From Daphnia carinata (taxonomy: Eukaryota; Arthropoda; Branchiopoda; Diplostraca; Daphniidae), in NCBI RefSeq assembly GCF_022539665.2, contig NC_081331.1, positions 4,622,501-4,686,500 on the forward strand: a stretch of 64,000 nt of DNA, written 5' to 3'. Position 1 is the first letter of the stretch. Every line of letters starts with the position of its first letter. The notes under the pieces were generated by a model. It did no database searches. It had not been told where the DNA came from and worked only from the letters and a program-made list of their open reading frames with translations. Of this stretch, positions 1 through 12,000 are shown piece by piece. Both the position numbers and the translations under genes were made by a program.

Positions 1-69
1 ATAATAATACGTTTCATTATGGTTGCATAAGCTCCCATATTTAAAAATGTGTAGATTAAAGAAGCTTAC

Positions 70-821
70 CATGAGATATGCCTCCCCAGCAACGCATTCG
101 TAGAATGAATGGCAGTCATCTGGGTTAGGATATTTGCCGAACATATCATTGGGGCAAGTGAAGCTACTTGCTGTGGTTGTTGCAATTGTAGTGGTGGTCG
201 TTGTGGTGGTTTGCACGGTTGTTGTGACTAAAATAAAAATCCATCGACATTTATACTTACGGTATAAGCAAATTATATAGGTAAAATAATTTATTGGGCA
301 AGGACCGAAGGCGAATATCGGTTTTCGCCATAGTTACTTGTGTCAGTACAACAAAGCATTAATGTCACTTTGCTTAGATAGCTTAACTGTATCATATTAA
401 CAGAGTTTAGTTACCTCCTAGGCATAAAGCATCATAATCTGCGCAGCAATTGTCATAGGATGGGCATTCGACATTGCATTGGCAAGGCCACTTGTTATTA
501 TAGTTAGCAGAGCAGCGTCCATTGCAAGTGTTACATGTAGCAAGAAAGTCATCGCAACAGTCCGCGTACGTTTGGCATGACAGGTTACATTGGCACGGCT
601 GAGTTGAGTCGGTTCCGGATTGGCCACATCGACCTACGCAGGAGCCGGCTGCCTTGCTCGATATGACTGTTGAATAAAAGAAAATTCACTCAAAATAAAC
701 TGATAGTAAACTTATTAATAAATCAACGATAGGTACGTTTGCGGAAGGTTTTCGGTTTGGCCTCCACTAATAGGGCGCTACTCATCATTCCGCAAACGGC
801 GAGAACGGTCCACAAATTCAT
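70..821 (-). CDS. Secreted protein with two somatomedin-B domains and a chitin-binding peritrophin-A domain (5' part; runs off left edge)
   Basis: Exons read on the minus strand are 821-737, 666-415 and 227-70; the phases fit (85 nt, 252 nt, 158 nt) and all sites are GT-AG. The ATG at 821 opens a classic signal peptide (MNLWTVLAVCGMMSSALLVEA), so the product should be secreted. Exon 2 encodes two somatomedin-B domains, each with the eight-cysteine pattern CxxxC..PCQCN..C..CC..C; the first begins SCVGRCGQSG and the second NGRCSANYNNKWPCQCN. Exon 3 opens with a mucin-like run of threonines and then enters a peritrophin-A/CBM14 domain (TCPNDMFGKYPNPDDCHSFY). The donor after ATG at 70 leaves the CBM14 domain unfinished, so at least one more exon lies left of base 1. 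SMB domains mediate extracellular protein binding and CBM14 binds chitin; a cuticle or gut-lining matrix role is inferred. The frame, cysteine spacing and promoter make the gene firm; the exact function is unknown. Confidence 0.85.
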
Positions 822-923
822 GATAATCCCGCTTTATGTTTTGAAAATGGAAAGAAAAAAAATGTTCACTCGCCTACGCCAAACGCAGCAGGATGCTTGG
901 AAGTTTCCGAACGAAAATCCTGC

Positions 924-952
924 ACTGAATAGGGATCCGCTCGCGTTTTATA
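924..952 (-). promoter_or_regulatory. Core promoter of the SMB/CBM14 gene (TATA box + Inr)
   Basis: On the minus strand TATAAAA occupies 952-946 and an arthropod-type initiator TCAGT occupies 928-924, with the initiator A at 926, 26 bases after the first T of the TATA box. This is the usual TATA-to-start distance. Transcription from 926 would give a 5' UTR of about 105 nt before the ATG at 821. The promoter is predicted from motifs and spacing only. Confidence 0.7.
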
Positions 953-1588
953 GCCGTTTACTTGTGCTGGTTTGCAGAGGTGCTAAGAGGCGGAGTCATT
1001 ATGGAGGCTTCGTACATTTCACCACCGTCGATGAGAAAGAGTACTGAGATTAGTAAGGACGTAAGTTCAAGCTATGTTTTGACTTTGAGCAGATTCAGTT
1101 TTCGATCCCAAAATATAGATTAAACAAGATTTTTTCTACCAATTATTTGTCGAAATCCATGTCTTTCTGTCGATCAGTGATCATCACGTCTTCGTGTACA
1201 CAACTTTATGTCTGTATAGATATCAGCTAAGCCTAGAACAATTGAAAAAAATATACTCAATGCACTTGCATGTCATGTAGACGAAGGTCAATAGCTAAAA
1301 TATCCCAACACGACTGCGTAAGTTGTGATGGCCCTGTGCTATCACGACAAACACCTGTCAGCTCGAGTCACATGTTATAGGAATTCGAAGTTTAATCTAG
1401 GCCGAACGTCACGTTGTTACTATGGCGTAATAGAAATTTCTATGGGTTTTTTCTTGAGGTCCTTGCAACATTTAGCGTTTACTATCGAAAATCAAAGTGC
1501 ATAATAAACAAAAAGTACACATTTACATCTCGGTACATTGGTAGCAGTGTTTTGCTCACAGAAATTTTCGTTGCTAAATTTTAACTAC
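953..1588. other. Intergenic spacer between divergent genes
   Basis: AT-rich DNA between the promoter of the SMB/CBM14 gene and the MITE upstream of the helicase gene. I see no coding exon, RNA gene or clear repeat in it. Confidence 0.5.
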
Positions 1589-1596
1589 TATAATAC

Positions 1597-2027
1597 CAGG
1601 CTTGCCGTAAGCGCGCTCACAAAATGTGCGAATTTCCCCTCTCGCTTACATTTTTAAGCGGCCGAGCCGCTTAACGGCATTTGAGCGTGATTACCGCCAC
1701 GCTTGAAAAAAATGTGCGATCAGTACCCGCTCAAAACGTGAAATTACCACGGAAAATAGCGCCACCTAACGGTCGATACCATAACTATTTATAAATTATT
1801 GCAGCCGACGCTTTCAAAAACTGCAAGTCATGCACAAGCAAGTATCGTTCCCTAGGCAACCTCCGTATATATAGCAGACAGCAGACGGCAGAAGACAAAA
1901 TGTGCGATAGGGCAGATTTTGAGCGCCGCACCACTCAAACACAATTGAGCGTGTTTGGTGATCCGCTCATTGCTTGTTAAGAGGTGCGGCGCACCAGCTT
2001 AAAATTTTAAGCGAAACGGCAAGCCTG
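1597..2027. mobile_element. Non-autonomous hAT-like MITE (431 bp) with 8-bp target-site duplication
   Basis: The element is bounded by inverted termini CAGGCTTGCCGT (1597-1608) and ACGGCAAGCCTG (2016-2027) and flanked by the perfect direct repeat TATAATAC (1589-1596 and 2028-2035). An 8-bp duplication and CAG..CTG ends are typical of hAT elements. No transposase frame is present, so it is non-autonomous. Inside are repeated subterminal words (ATGTGCGA three times, TTGAGCG several times), a perfect 9-bp hairpin (1654-1662 with 1666-1674) and a pair of 10-bp inverted segments (GCGCCGCACC / GGTGCGGCGC) enclosing a smaller CAAACAC/GTGTTTG stem. Such subterminal repeats commonly bind transposase. 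It ends 201 bp before the helicase start codon. Confidence 0.85.
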
Positions 2028-2035
2028 TATAATAC

Positions 2036-2228
2036 CATCCCAATAAATTGTACAATGCATAAAAAAAAAATAAAATAAAAAAAAATTATAGTTTTATTTT
2101 ATGCTCGGTAGAGTCCGCTGGTGGTTGTAGTACTACGTAGTAAGAACAAGAACAACAACAAAACGGACGAAACGTTGAAGTCTAGATTTTGTGTTCTTTA
2201 AATTTTAATCGTAAAAGTAATTTCTAGA
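2036..2228 (+). promoter_or_regulatory. Presumed promoter and 5' UTR of the FBH1-like gene
   Basis: A segment of under 200 bp separates the MITE from the helicase ATG at 2229. It holds an A/T tract and a perfect 12-bp palindrome TACTACGTAGTA (2131-2142), but no TATA box. If transcription begins here, the MITE lies directly against the promoter. The start site is not visible. Confidence 0.35.
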
Positions 2229-5200
2229 ATGAATTCACTTCCTGATGAAATGCTAGAAAATGTTCTGGCCCATGTAAATGTTGTAGATCTTTTCAAATCA
2301 TGTGTGTTTGTTTGCAAAAAATGGTACAAGATTATCTGTAATCAAAAGGTATGGCTTTAGTGAAATACGAATGAAGAGCACTGTAAGCTGCACTATCCAC
2401 CCTTAATTTCGTTTGTAGTTTGTTAGATGGAAAAAATTATATGCCATTTACTCTGTCCAAAATAGCAAAATTTCAAGAGCAGCTCTGAATGACATTTGCA
2501 TCAGTCAAAATATAACTAGAAAAGAAAACTGCCTCTCAGGCCTGATAAAGTAAGTTTATTGTTTTGAATGTATTTCCTTCAAAATTTCTCACATTTCACA
2601 GTTACCTTACAGGGTCTTGTGATACCCAATGCCTTACTATGAGGTACCTACGGTGCCATCCTCTCTTTAGCCTAGCGGAAAAACTAATAATAGAGCAAGG
2701 GCAAGAATTGTCAGTTTGGAGAGTGACCACAGTGATATGTATAATTGCAAAGGAAGCATGGGAGGTGTACAGCTTATTGAACTTTTTAACTCACGCAAGA
2801 AGTGACTGCACTATAATGGTAAGAAGTGATTCTGTTCAGTTATCCACATCTCTAATTTTTGTTTTTCTGCACAGGAGGCAACTGAAAAATTTTACTGTGT
2901 ATGCACCTTCTTGCTCTACTTCACAAGAGAATTTCAAATTCCAGCAAAGTAAATTAATGCATTTAGAATTCGAAAAAATTATATGTATTTTTTACATTCC
3001 ATGCAGGCTGCATTACAATTTGCGATATGCCCTCAACCTATATGAAACTGGCTGGAGCATCCGTAGCGAGGGAAACCAGTCTGTCCCCGCTTTAACTCCC
3101 GAACAATCACGGATTGTGAATCATCGAATAGAAAGAAACCATGTAGGTTCTTAAGTATTTGAATAACCAAAAAGCTTTTCAAAAATACAAAATATTTTCA
3201 TATGCCTAACATATTTGCTTATACAATAATTCAGTTGATCAAGATTGTTGCATTTGCTGGCAGTGGGAAGACAACTACCCTTCTACGACTTACAGAACGT
3301 GTCTACAAAGAGAACCCCCATTTTAGATTTTTGTTGGTAGTGTACAATCGTGCAGTATCTGATGAAGCTAGCGGGAAATTTCCAAACAACGTCGTTTGCA
3401 GAACCATTCATCAGCTGGCGTATCGCCATATCGTTGGTCAAGGCCTCTTGAAAAAAAAAACAACGGGCAGCATCTTCCCAACAAGTTTGATTGACAGTGG
3501 GATACTTAACGATCGGCGTGGCATGAGACGATATCAACGAGAAAAATTGGTTATTGATACTCTTCATCGCTTCTGGGGATCAGCCGATGATTCAATAACA
3601 GTTGATCACACGCCTGTAAAAGTAACCAACAATGTGTTATCCCAAGATAGTCCAGTCGACCAACCTGTCAGGGAAAATATTCTTTCCGGCGAAGAACGTA
3701 AAGTGAGTGTTAATATTATAATTTATATAACTTGCCACTTTATTTCACCAGAACTTCCTTCCTTGCAGATGTTAGCCGTCGATGCTAAAAAGGTGTGGTC
3801 TGCCTTAAAAAACCCAAACGATGACAGATTGAAATTACCCTGCGATGCCTATCTTAAAATTTGGCAGTTGCAGAAACCCAATTTGTTTGAAAGTGAAGAA
3901 GTTGATTGTGTGATGGTAGACGAGGGGCAAGATATGAGTGGAGCCATGCTTGACATTTTTCTACGTCATCCTGGCCCTCGGATTATCGTCGGTGATCCAC
4001 ACCAGCAAATCTACCGTTGGCGTAAGTATATCTCGAACTCAGATTTTTTTTTTTTTCGTATTGTAAAATAATTATGTAAATATGTGACTATTTTAGGGTA
4101 TGCCGTGAATGCTCTGACTAAAGTTCCTGCTACTCACACATTTTACTTGACGCAGGTAATATTACAGAAGAGTCGCCTATCCGACACAATGGTCTTTAAC
4201 TTTCAATTGCTTTTTTCCTAGTCTTTTCGATTCGGGCCGGAAATAGGTTTTATGGCAAATTCGTGCTTAAGTGTCTTAAATAATGTCAACGACAAGTGCT
4301 TGGTGGGTATAAATGTGCGGGATAGGTTAAACAGTGCCACTCATCCATTGGATATGGCACTCAGAAGTGGTAGACAGTTTTGCTTCCTCGCTAGGACCAA
4401 CTTGACCCTTTTCAAAAAAGCGGTCCAGGTTCTGGGTTGTGACGTTGTTGGTAATTCTCAGAAACCAAAACCGAAAATCGCGTTTGCAGGGGTGAGGATA
4501 CTTTAATACCAACTTGTGTTATACTGGAATAAAAGGCTGACATTGTTTACTTTTAGGGATTAAAAGCTATGAATTTGGATCTGTTGCTCGACATTAATCA
4601 TCTACGACGAGGAGGTAATTTGCATTTTTTAACATTTCGAATTAGCGTATGAGGAATTCCACCGTTTTCCTCTTAGCCTTTGAAAAAATTGTAAGTCCAT
4701 TTCTTCGCAACCGTCGATTGTTTGGCAACTATTCAGCCTTTATCAAATACGTGGAAACAACAATGGACATGGAATGGGGAGCCAGAATTGCCCAAGTGAA
4801 TTGGTCAGGAAGCAACACTGAGAAGTATGTCGAGGCCATCAGAAGTGCTAACGTCCACATTTCCGAAGCAGGTTATACAGAGCTACAGTGCTCAGCATTG
4901 CTAGTTGAATATAAAAAAAATTCGTTATTTTCCTAGATGTGGTTTTTTCTACTGCACACAAGTCCAAAGGAATGGAATGGGACACAGTTGCGTTGCTGGA
5001 CGACTTTGTTCCAACCCTTTTTTGTTGCGAAGTCACGGAAGAAGAGCAGGAGGAGCGTAATTTACTCTACGTGGCTGTTACGCGGGCCAAACGTAACCTT
5101 GTTATCAACCCTGCCTGCTATTACACTCTGTTGGCAGTTGGCGATCGTCAAGAAAGCATAGTTGATACAATCACTTACACCGACATTCATGGTCCGTCTC

Positions 5201-6001
5201 TCACTTGTGCTCGTTGCCATCATATCTTGCCTGGAAAGTGTAAGGCAAGATCAGCCTCGCTCAGTACAACTCCTCTGGTACTTATGACGATAAGGAATCA
5301 GCCAGTATTTGCTACCACTGCAGGTATTTTGTGTGCTGCATGTGCTGGGCTACATTGTTACATGTTCCAAAGGTAAGTTAGTCGCATGATCTGATTTGTC
5401 AATTGTATCGTAATGACATCGTAATGATAGGTACGAGTGTTATGCCCACGAACTGCCCCAACTCCGAGTTAGGGAAGACAGAGGACATCTAACCTTTCGC
5501 TTCCTGGTAGGCCCGTGCGCTGACGAAAATCATTTAGCGGAAGCCTATTATGCAGAGCAGTATGCGTTGATGAAGGATGGCTTCATCAATGCAGGACGTT
5601 TGTTGCAAGGTCCACCTATTGTGGTGAATAATAACAATGCCTTGCAACAGATACACCAAGGTAAGACAAGCCCACGTATCATATTATACAAATGTATTTT
5701 TTCCAACTTAATTAAGAGTTGCAGTCATAGAGGCTGTGGTTGACAACAATTTGGTGCAACCCGTACCACCAAACTTGGATCGACAAGATCTGGTTGTGAA
5801 TGCATTTCCCGATGACGACGACATGTTCCTGGAAGGTAAACAGGAATGCATTGTGTTATGTGTGATCAGTACTTGATTTCAATCCCTTATTTCCATTGTT
5901 TTCATTACGTGTTAGTTGAAGCAGAGCATTTACCGCAACCTGAAATCCCAGACGAGGGCGATGCTCATCGGGATTTATTGATTCATCGCCTTTCCCAATA
6001 A
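2229..6001 (+). CDS. FBH1: F-box DNA helicase 1 (FBH1/FBXO18-like), complete, 947 aa
   Basis: Fifteen exons with consistent phase: 2229-2348, 2419-2549, 2602-2818, 2875-2948, 3007-3142, 3235-3702, 3769-4021, 4097-4155, 4222-4491, 4557-4614, 4677-4871, 4937-5372, 5431-5660, 5725-5835, 5916-6001 (2844 nt including TAA). Exon 1 alone encodes the F-box (MNSLPDEMLENVLAHV). A UvrD/Rep superfamily-1 helicase follows: Walker A AGSGKTT at about aa 234-240, Walker B DEGQD at 433-437, motif III GDPHQQIYRW at 457-466, motif IV SFRFGPE near 487, motif V HKSKGMEWD near 668, motif VI YVAVTRAKR near 705. A late four-cysteine cluster (CARC and CAAC) matches a similar spot in vertebrate FBH1. Known role of the family: the F-box joins an SCF ubiquitin ligase, while the 3'-5' helicase strips RAD51 and limits recombination at stalled forks. 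The tail after about aa 805 is acidic and not clearly conserved. Exon 11 uses the weak donor GTTATA, supported by phase and motif V continuity. Confidence 0.93.
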
Positions 6002-6002
6002 A
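5997..6002 (+). terminator. Poly(A) signal AATAAA overlapping the FBH1 stop codon
   Basis: AATAAA at 5997-6002 contains the TAA stop (5999-6001). A T/G-rich stretch follows within 20 bases. If used, the mRNA would have a 3' UTR of only some 15-25 nt. No other clear AATAAA lies close behind. Confidence 0.5.
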
Positions 6003-9000
6003 ATGCAGCATTTTTTGGATTCAACATCAAACTTTTACGGTATCAATTCAAAAATATTTTAATACAAATTTTTTTAAAGAATATGCCGAGTGTCGAGTGT
6101 AGGTGGCCACATCAACGCTTAGTCACGGATGAACGTAGGGACTCTTCACAGGGCCAATGTTGCAATGTTATTTCGCAGCCTCAGTTTTTGTTTGATTGCT
6201 AATCAATACGCTTGCGGTGTTCGTTCCATTACGCTCAAACTGCAACAGCTGACGCGGTGAAAGTTCACCCTTCCAGCTGTACGCTCTTCTTCATCACATG
6301 TGCAGTTCTCTAGAAATAGGAAATTGGACGGTGAACCAGAAGTCATGCACATAAATTCTAGAGCTCCATCTTATTTTGCTTTCGCCATTCCCCGTTCTTC
6401 ACTCTTTCTCAGGTTCGTGGACTCTTTATTTTGTATTATGATATCGAAAGGCGCCAAAGACAGCCTCCGAAGCTACGGATTGATTGGAAGGACGTTGTTG
6501 TTCTGGCACTGATCTAGACTTCAGCTCACAGCAATTGGCATCGCGCTCCCGCCTCCTTTCCCTTTTTTTTCCCTCGGAGCCAAGGTTTTTTTGTTATCAG
6601 TTCTGGCCAAGACGTTTACAAACTGCGTGGTCATCTCCACAGGAAGGAATCACGCGCCACGGAAGCGTACAAGTAAAACAGAAGATTAGTTGTGGTGCTC
6701 GAATTAACTAGGAATCAACAATACGAAACCAGGCTAAGGCCACTTTTAATGAACTAAAAACACAGTCTTAATGACATACCTTCTGCTCAGTGTATCAGAT
6801 GACATCTCACAAGGGAGGGCTGCTGATTCTCGGAAAGCTGTTTCGATTCGTGTGCTGTCTACACACCCTTAAATGAGGGAACGTGTACCAGCTTAACCGT
6901 CACGCAAAAACTGTTTCGCTTCGTCATTCTAAGCGATAGCGGGATCCTACCAGATAAAAGCACGGCTCTAAAAGCGGAAGCGAATTTTGTTGTTGTTATC
7001 GTTCACGTAATACGAAATTCACTGTAATTTCCTTCACTGCTTTTAATTCCTTCTTTGCAATCCTACTTCTCCTGCCTGGTGGAACGCAACAAATCAACAC
7101 TTCGTGGCCTTGTCTGATAGGAAATCTTCCCAGGTTTTCCCTGTATCGCATCGCACGAATTTTGAACGGTGTTTTTAATACCGTGCGCTGTTTTGTGAGT
7201 CAAAGAAGGAGAAGACGTCGTATACAAATAAATCCAACTGAGTGAATAAGCAATCGGCTTAAGTACATGGAGGCATGCAGTTACTTACACTAGCGTTTCG
7301 CCCCTAAAAATGGGTATTTTGCCTATCGTCAAAACGACCCAGCTGGTAAGACGAATGGATGAATATTGGATGATATAATGATACACTTTCAAATAAGCTT
7401 TTTTGTGCAGCACAGGGAAAATTGTGGATGAAGTCAGGGGCAATGTACGACGTAAACCTGTGCCGTCTACCCATTCGTTATTGATTTCTGGAAAGAGGGA
7501 AATGCGTTATTGAATAGGTATGTATATGTTCTTGTTTAATACTGCACCGTTGGCGCTATACTAGTCTCTTTGTTCAATGGAAAAACAGATTGCTATTGGA
7601 TGGTTCACCTTCTCAGGCATGGATACATGACCATATGATATACGTGTTCGTAAGTGATTGATTCATCCGGTATTCCTCCATTGGGTGGGATTGGTTTTGT
7701 TATCCGAATCTATTGAAAACACACAGTACAAGAACTGAAAAGGGAGATCCCCTATGGCGCGGGAGTCGCACTATTAGTCGATTACATGGAATTTCGTGTG
7801 GGCGAAATATTTCTGCGGTGGAAATATCATCGAAACTGTTTAGTTTCAAATTTAAATAGCAGATACAGGTAGGTCTTGTTAAAGTAGACCTGTTTGTCGA
7901 CCCACCTAGATTCGCGACATGCGTTTACCTTGTACTGCCCAAGGAGATAAGAAAAAGGAAAAAAGGTGATGCAACGAGAACAAAAGACAAGAACAAAAAA
8001 TCAGAGGAGACAATGGTGAAAAAAAAAGAGGTCACCATGTCTCCCTTGTTTTGTTTTTTTAGCTTACCATTCAAAGTCATTCGTCCGACCTACGTGTGAT
8101 GGACGCGTTCAAGGTTGGCTGTCATCCTTTTCATTCTCATTTGTTCTTTCTGTTTCCCTGTTTGATTTAAGCCGATTGTAGCATTTAAGTTGTTTTTTTC
8201 CTGCTTGCACATTTATATCGTCACGTCACGAGTATAGGTCTACGTTATGGTGAATGTGGCGTGACAAGCACAATCTCAACCATCGCCATCAGAAGCCATC
8301 AGCTATCGTATCTTCTGTTACCAACGGCGACAAAAAAGTTCCTTAAAAGGGACCGCTCCCCATTCTTTTCTTCCATTTCTTTCCTCTCTACTTTTAGTCT
8401 TTTTTAATGCTTGCCTCTTATTTTATGATATACATCGAAAACAAAGCGGCAGTTCTATTTCACCATTTATTTATTTACGATTATTCAGTGTTTCCCACTT
8501 CACGTGATTTTCGATTTTATTTTTTGTCGATTGAAATGTTCTGTTTTTCTTAATTCCTATTTTGTTTAGCAGAACTATGTGCACTGGCTAGGTTGCCTTG
8601 TTAGATTTGGGGTATTTTTGAGTGATGACGAATCGGGAGCCTTGTGTGTCAATGATGTACGACTAAAACTTGTTGAAGTTTGTTTTTCGGTTTGGAACTT
8701 TAATGCGACAATGGCCGGTTTTGTACACCGTTTTTCAAGATTGAGAGTTGCAGCTGTGTAAGAACAAAAGATTATCTAACAACGATAGAGAGGCAAAAGG
8801 CAAAGAATATATAGTAGTGCTTCTGAAAGAGAAACACATCCAATCAGATAGCTTTGCCCGCTTATGGTCTTATAGATTTTGGTATGCAAGAGTTGTCTTC
8901 TACCGTACGAAACCATTCTACCGTATAGTGAAAGATGTCCGGACGGCCCAAAGATTGTCATACTGATCGTCTCTCCTCTTGCCACTTTTCTTTTTTATTT

Positions 9001-12000
9001 TGGAGGGTGGAAGATTGTTTTCATTATTTTTTTTTTCTCTCTTTTGCATTTACAGATTACCCTAAATGGTCCTATACAATATTCATTGCTTAGATTGTTT
9101 CGGATTGAATTAATAATACGCATTCTTTCAAGCGAAGGTTCTTATTCGTACTTAGCAGTTGGATGGATAGTAATGAACAACAATCCATCAAAATCAGCTC
9201 AAAGTAGCAGGTACAAAAAAAAAAGGAAATTAAAGAAAAAAAAAGCTTCAACAGAAGTTTCATGGTTTCTCAGTTGCAGCAGCTTGCGCTGATCCACTCT
9301 ACGATTTATTTAGATTAGAATCAAAGCAAAATGGCTCACCGCACCATATATGTATACTGTAGTGTACATAGCAATCTTTTAGACACAAAGCAAATCGGAT
9401 TAGGGCCGAGTAGCTGGAAGCCTTTACACACTGGTAGCAAGTCGTATACGGTATATGTACATGCAAGAGAATAAAAAAAAACATTTACTTGCCAACAAGA
9501 ATGGAATCCCGTCATTTCTCATTTTTTTATGGGAGAAATCGCACACTGGTTATATACTACCCGTCACTCTCAACCGGAAACCTGCACCGCGATCCGTGTA
9601 TAAGCTTTCCAGTTTGAGTTTGAGTTCCTTACTCATGGGTAAACGAGCTTTCGCCTCACACACAATTTCTACCTCCGGTAAAAAGAGTCGCAGGTAATTC
9701 GCACTCTTGAGCTAATACATAAAGTCATCCGGCTGGTTCCCCCTGAAAAAAAAAACGTTCATCGTATCATTCATCGACTAGCATAACATAGACAACATGC
9801 AGCCGAATTGCTAATGCTAGCAGTGGATGTCAGTCGAGAGTTATACATCTCCGAAGATCCACGTGTTTGTGTGTGTGTGTGTGGGCCAAGTTTATCCACA
9901 AACTCCAGGTAAACTCTTAACTAATATTCTTTGTTGTGGCTTTCTCTCTGGTCACATACTATCTTTTTAGTCTGTTGAGTTGTTTGTTATTTCTTTTTTT
10001 TTTTTTCTCTACCCTTTTTTTTTTTATCCATAGTCTCCATAAGGATGTTGGCTAAAAACACGCCCACCTAAAACAGGTAACGTAGCCCGGAGTCAAACAA
10101 ACCAGTATAGGCTTTCAATCTCTACCTCTCTTTTGCTGTTTCTTTTTTTTTTCATTCTTTTCCTCGCTCGTTTTGTCCATTGCAAAGAGTCCCCCCCCTT
10201 TTGCCGACTTTTTTTTTTGCTTTCTGTGTCATTATTTTCGTGGGTGTGTATATAAAGCTCTGTTAGAAGCCGAACTGAGCGGATCGACTCTCTCGTTGTG
10301 GATGGCAGCGGGAGCCATAGTTTCTACTGTCGTTCTGTAAACAAACGCGTTTGGAGACAAAGTTTTGTTCTTTCTTGCAAGTCGTTCTTTTTAAGCAAAT
10401 CGTCGACTCTTCAAGAATTAAAGAAGAAACATAAAACAGCCATTAACCTACCCAGGGGCTTTTGTGTGCTGCTTTAGTCTTTTGTCACTGATGCTATCTG
10501 TTGCATTTTTCCCCCTCTGCCATACTGTCTGGCCAATCAAGGCAGCAACTCTAAGTCTGGATTACAGCATTTGGCTGCTTATTCACAAGAGAAAAAGCCA
10601 GACAATTCTTTAGAAATTGGGCTTGAATACAAGCAGCTCACAAGTCCAAATGGGCAATCGATAGCTTAGTGGCGGTGTGTGCGTTTGTGTGATTCAACCG
10701 CCGGGGTAGGCGGTTTTCGACTAAACATTAAAACATTTCTAGTGGAAGTCGCCCTTATTTTGTTTGCGGGAACGTGACACGGCACAGAACACATTTCGCC
10801 TTTAGGCTGCCAGCGCCATGGTCGAAACTATTTAACCCGTGTCCGTTACAGTTGCGTATGTTGTATTGCTGCAGTGTGGTCGCATGACTGATTGTCGTTT
10901 TTTGTGTAGGACAAGTTGACTGACTATCGGAAAGATTTACAATCCCGACGCATCCATTTGTATACGAATGTGCATTGACCGATCGTAAGTGTTATCCAAG
11001 TGAACAGATTGAGTTGCCCACACTCTTTTTCGTTGTGAACCAACGATATCGGCACTCGTGAAGAAGCAAGAATATCTTTATTGTGCCAATCGGGAGCGTT
11101 CGCTTCTTCGATAAAAACGATCGTGCGGAAAGGAAATCCTGCAAACGTATACCACCCACGTTTGTGAACGACTTGCTCGATATTCTCCTGGTGCTCGTCG
11201 GTTGTTTTTAACAACGTACTGCTTCCTCGGTAAGTCGAATCACATTTTTGTTTAAAGTTGCATGTTCGTAAGAGTGCTGTGTTCCTTTTGTGCAAATGAT
11301 GAGGGAAACTTGAGGGGTTAAAGAGTATAGTTGGTTAATCATGCAGGTAATGATCGTGTACGTTACATAAAGGATTCACCATTTAAGTCTTTGAAAGATT
11401 GGTTAGCATCGAAAGCTGGAAAAACTTGTTAAAACTGAATTCTTTTAAGCATATGCAAAAGCTATTTGCATGATTACGATCGTCTTTCTTTTTAAAACTT
11501 ACAGACAGGTGCGGTCCTTCTTTGTTTTTCGTTTCTATTATAGAATAAATAATAATCTTTCAGCCCGTGTGCTGTATGCAAAGAGTTTTCACATAGACGC
11601 AACAACCGATGGTATGTACTGATTACCCGATCAATATTTACCATAGATGACGTAACACGAACTATAGTAGACGTGTCTATCTTTCATCTACATGTGTATC
11701 GAGAAGTAATTTCCAGCGTCCATCTTGATTATCGGCTTTTTTAGCAATAGCGAAAAACTAAAGTCGTATACTATCGGTTAATAGCTCCGAGCTGCTCCTG
11801 CAGACCATACTGGGCACTGTTTTATGATTTTGTCGATTTCCTCCATTCACGTCTGTCTTGCAATTTTACCGTTTGTCTAGCATAAGTCACTAGAGTTTCT
11901 TTTTTAGAAATCGCCGTCGAACCATTCACATAATTTTTGGTTCTTCATTATCGTCAAGTAAAGAAGAAAAACGAATTTCTTTATTGACACTAATGAGCAA

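Noticed and set aside
10924-11295. 123-codon open frame, minus strand
   Set aside because: Amino-acid composition is balanced, but I recognise no motif, there is no partner exon or promoter, and the length is within chance for this much DNA.
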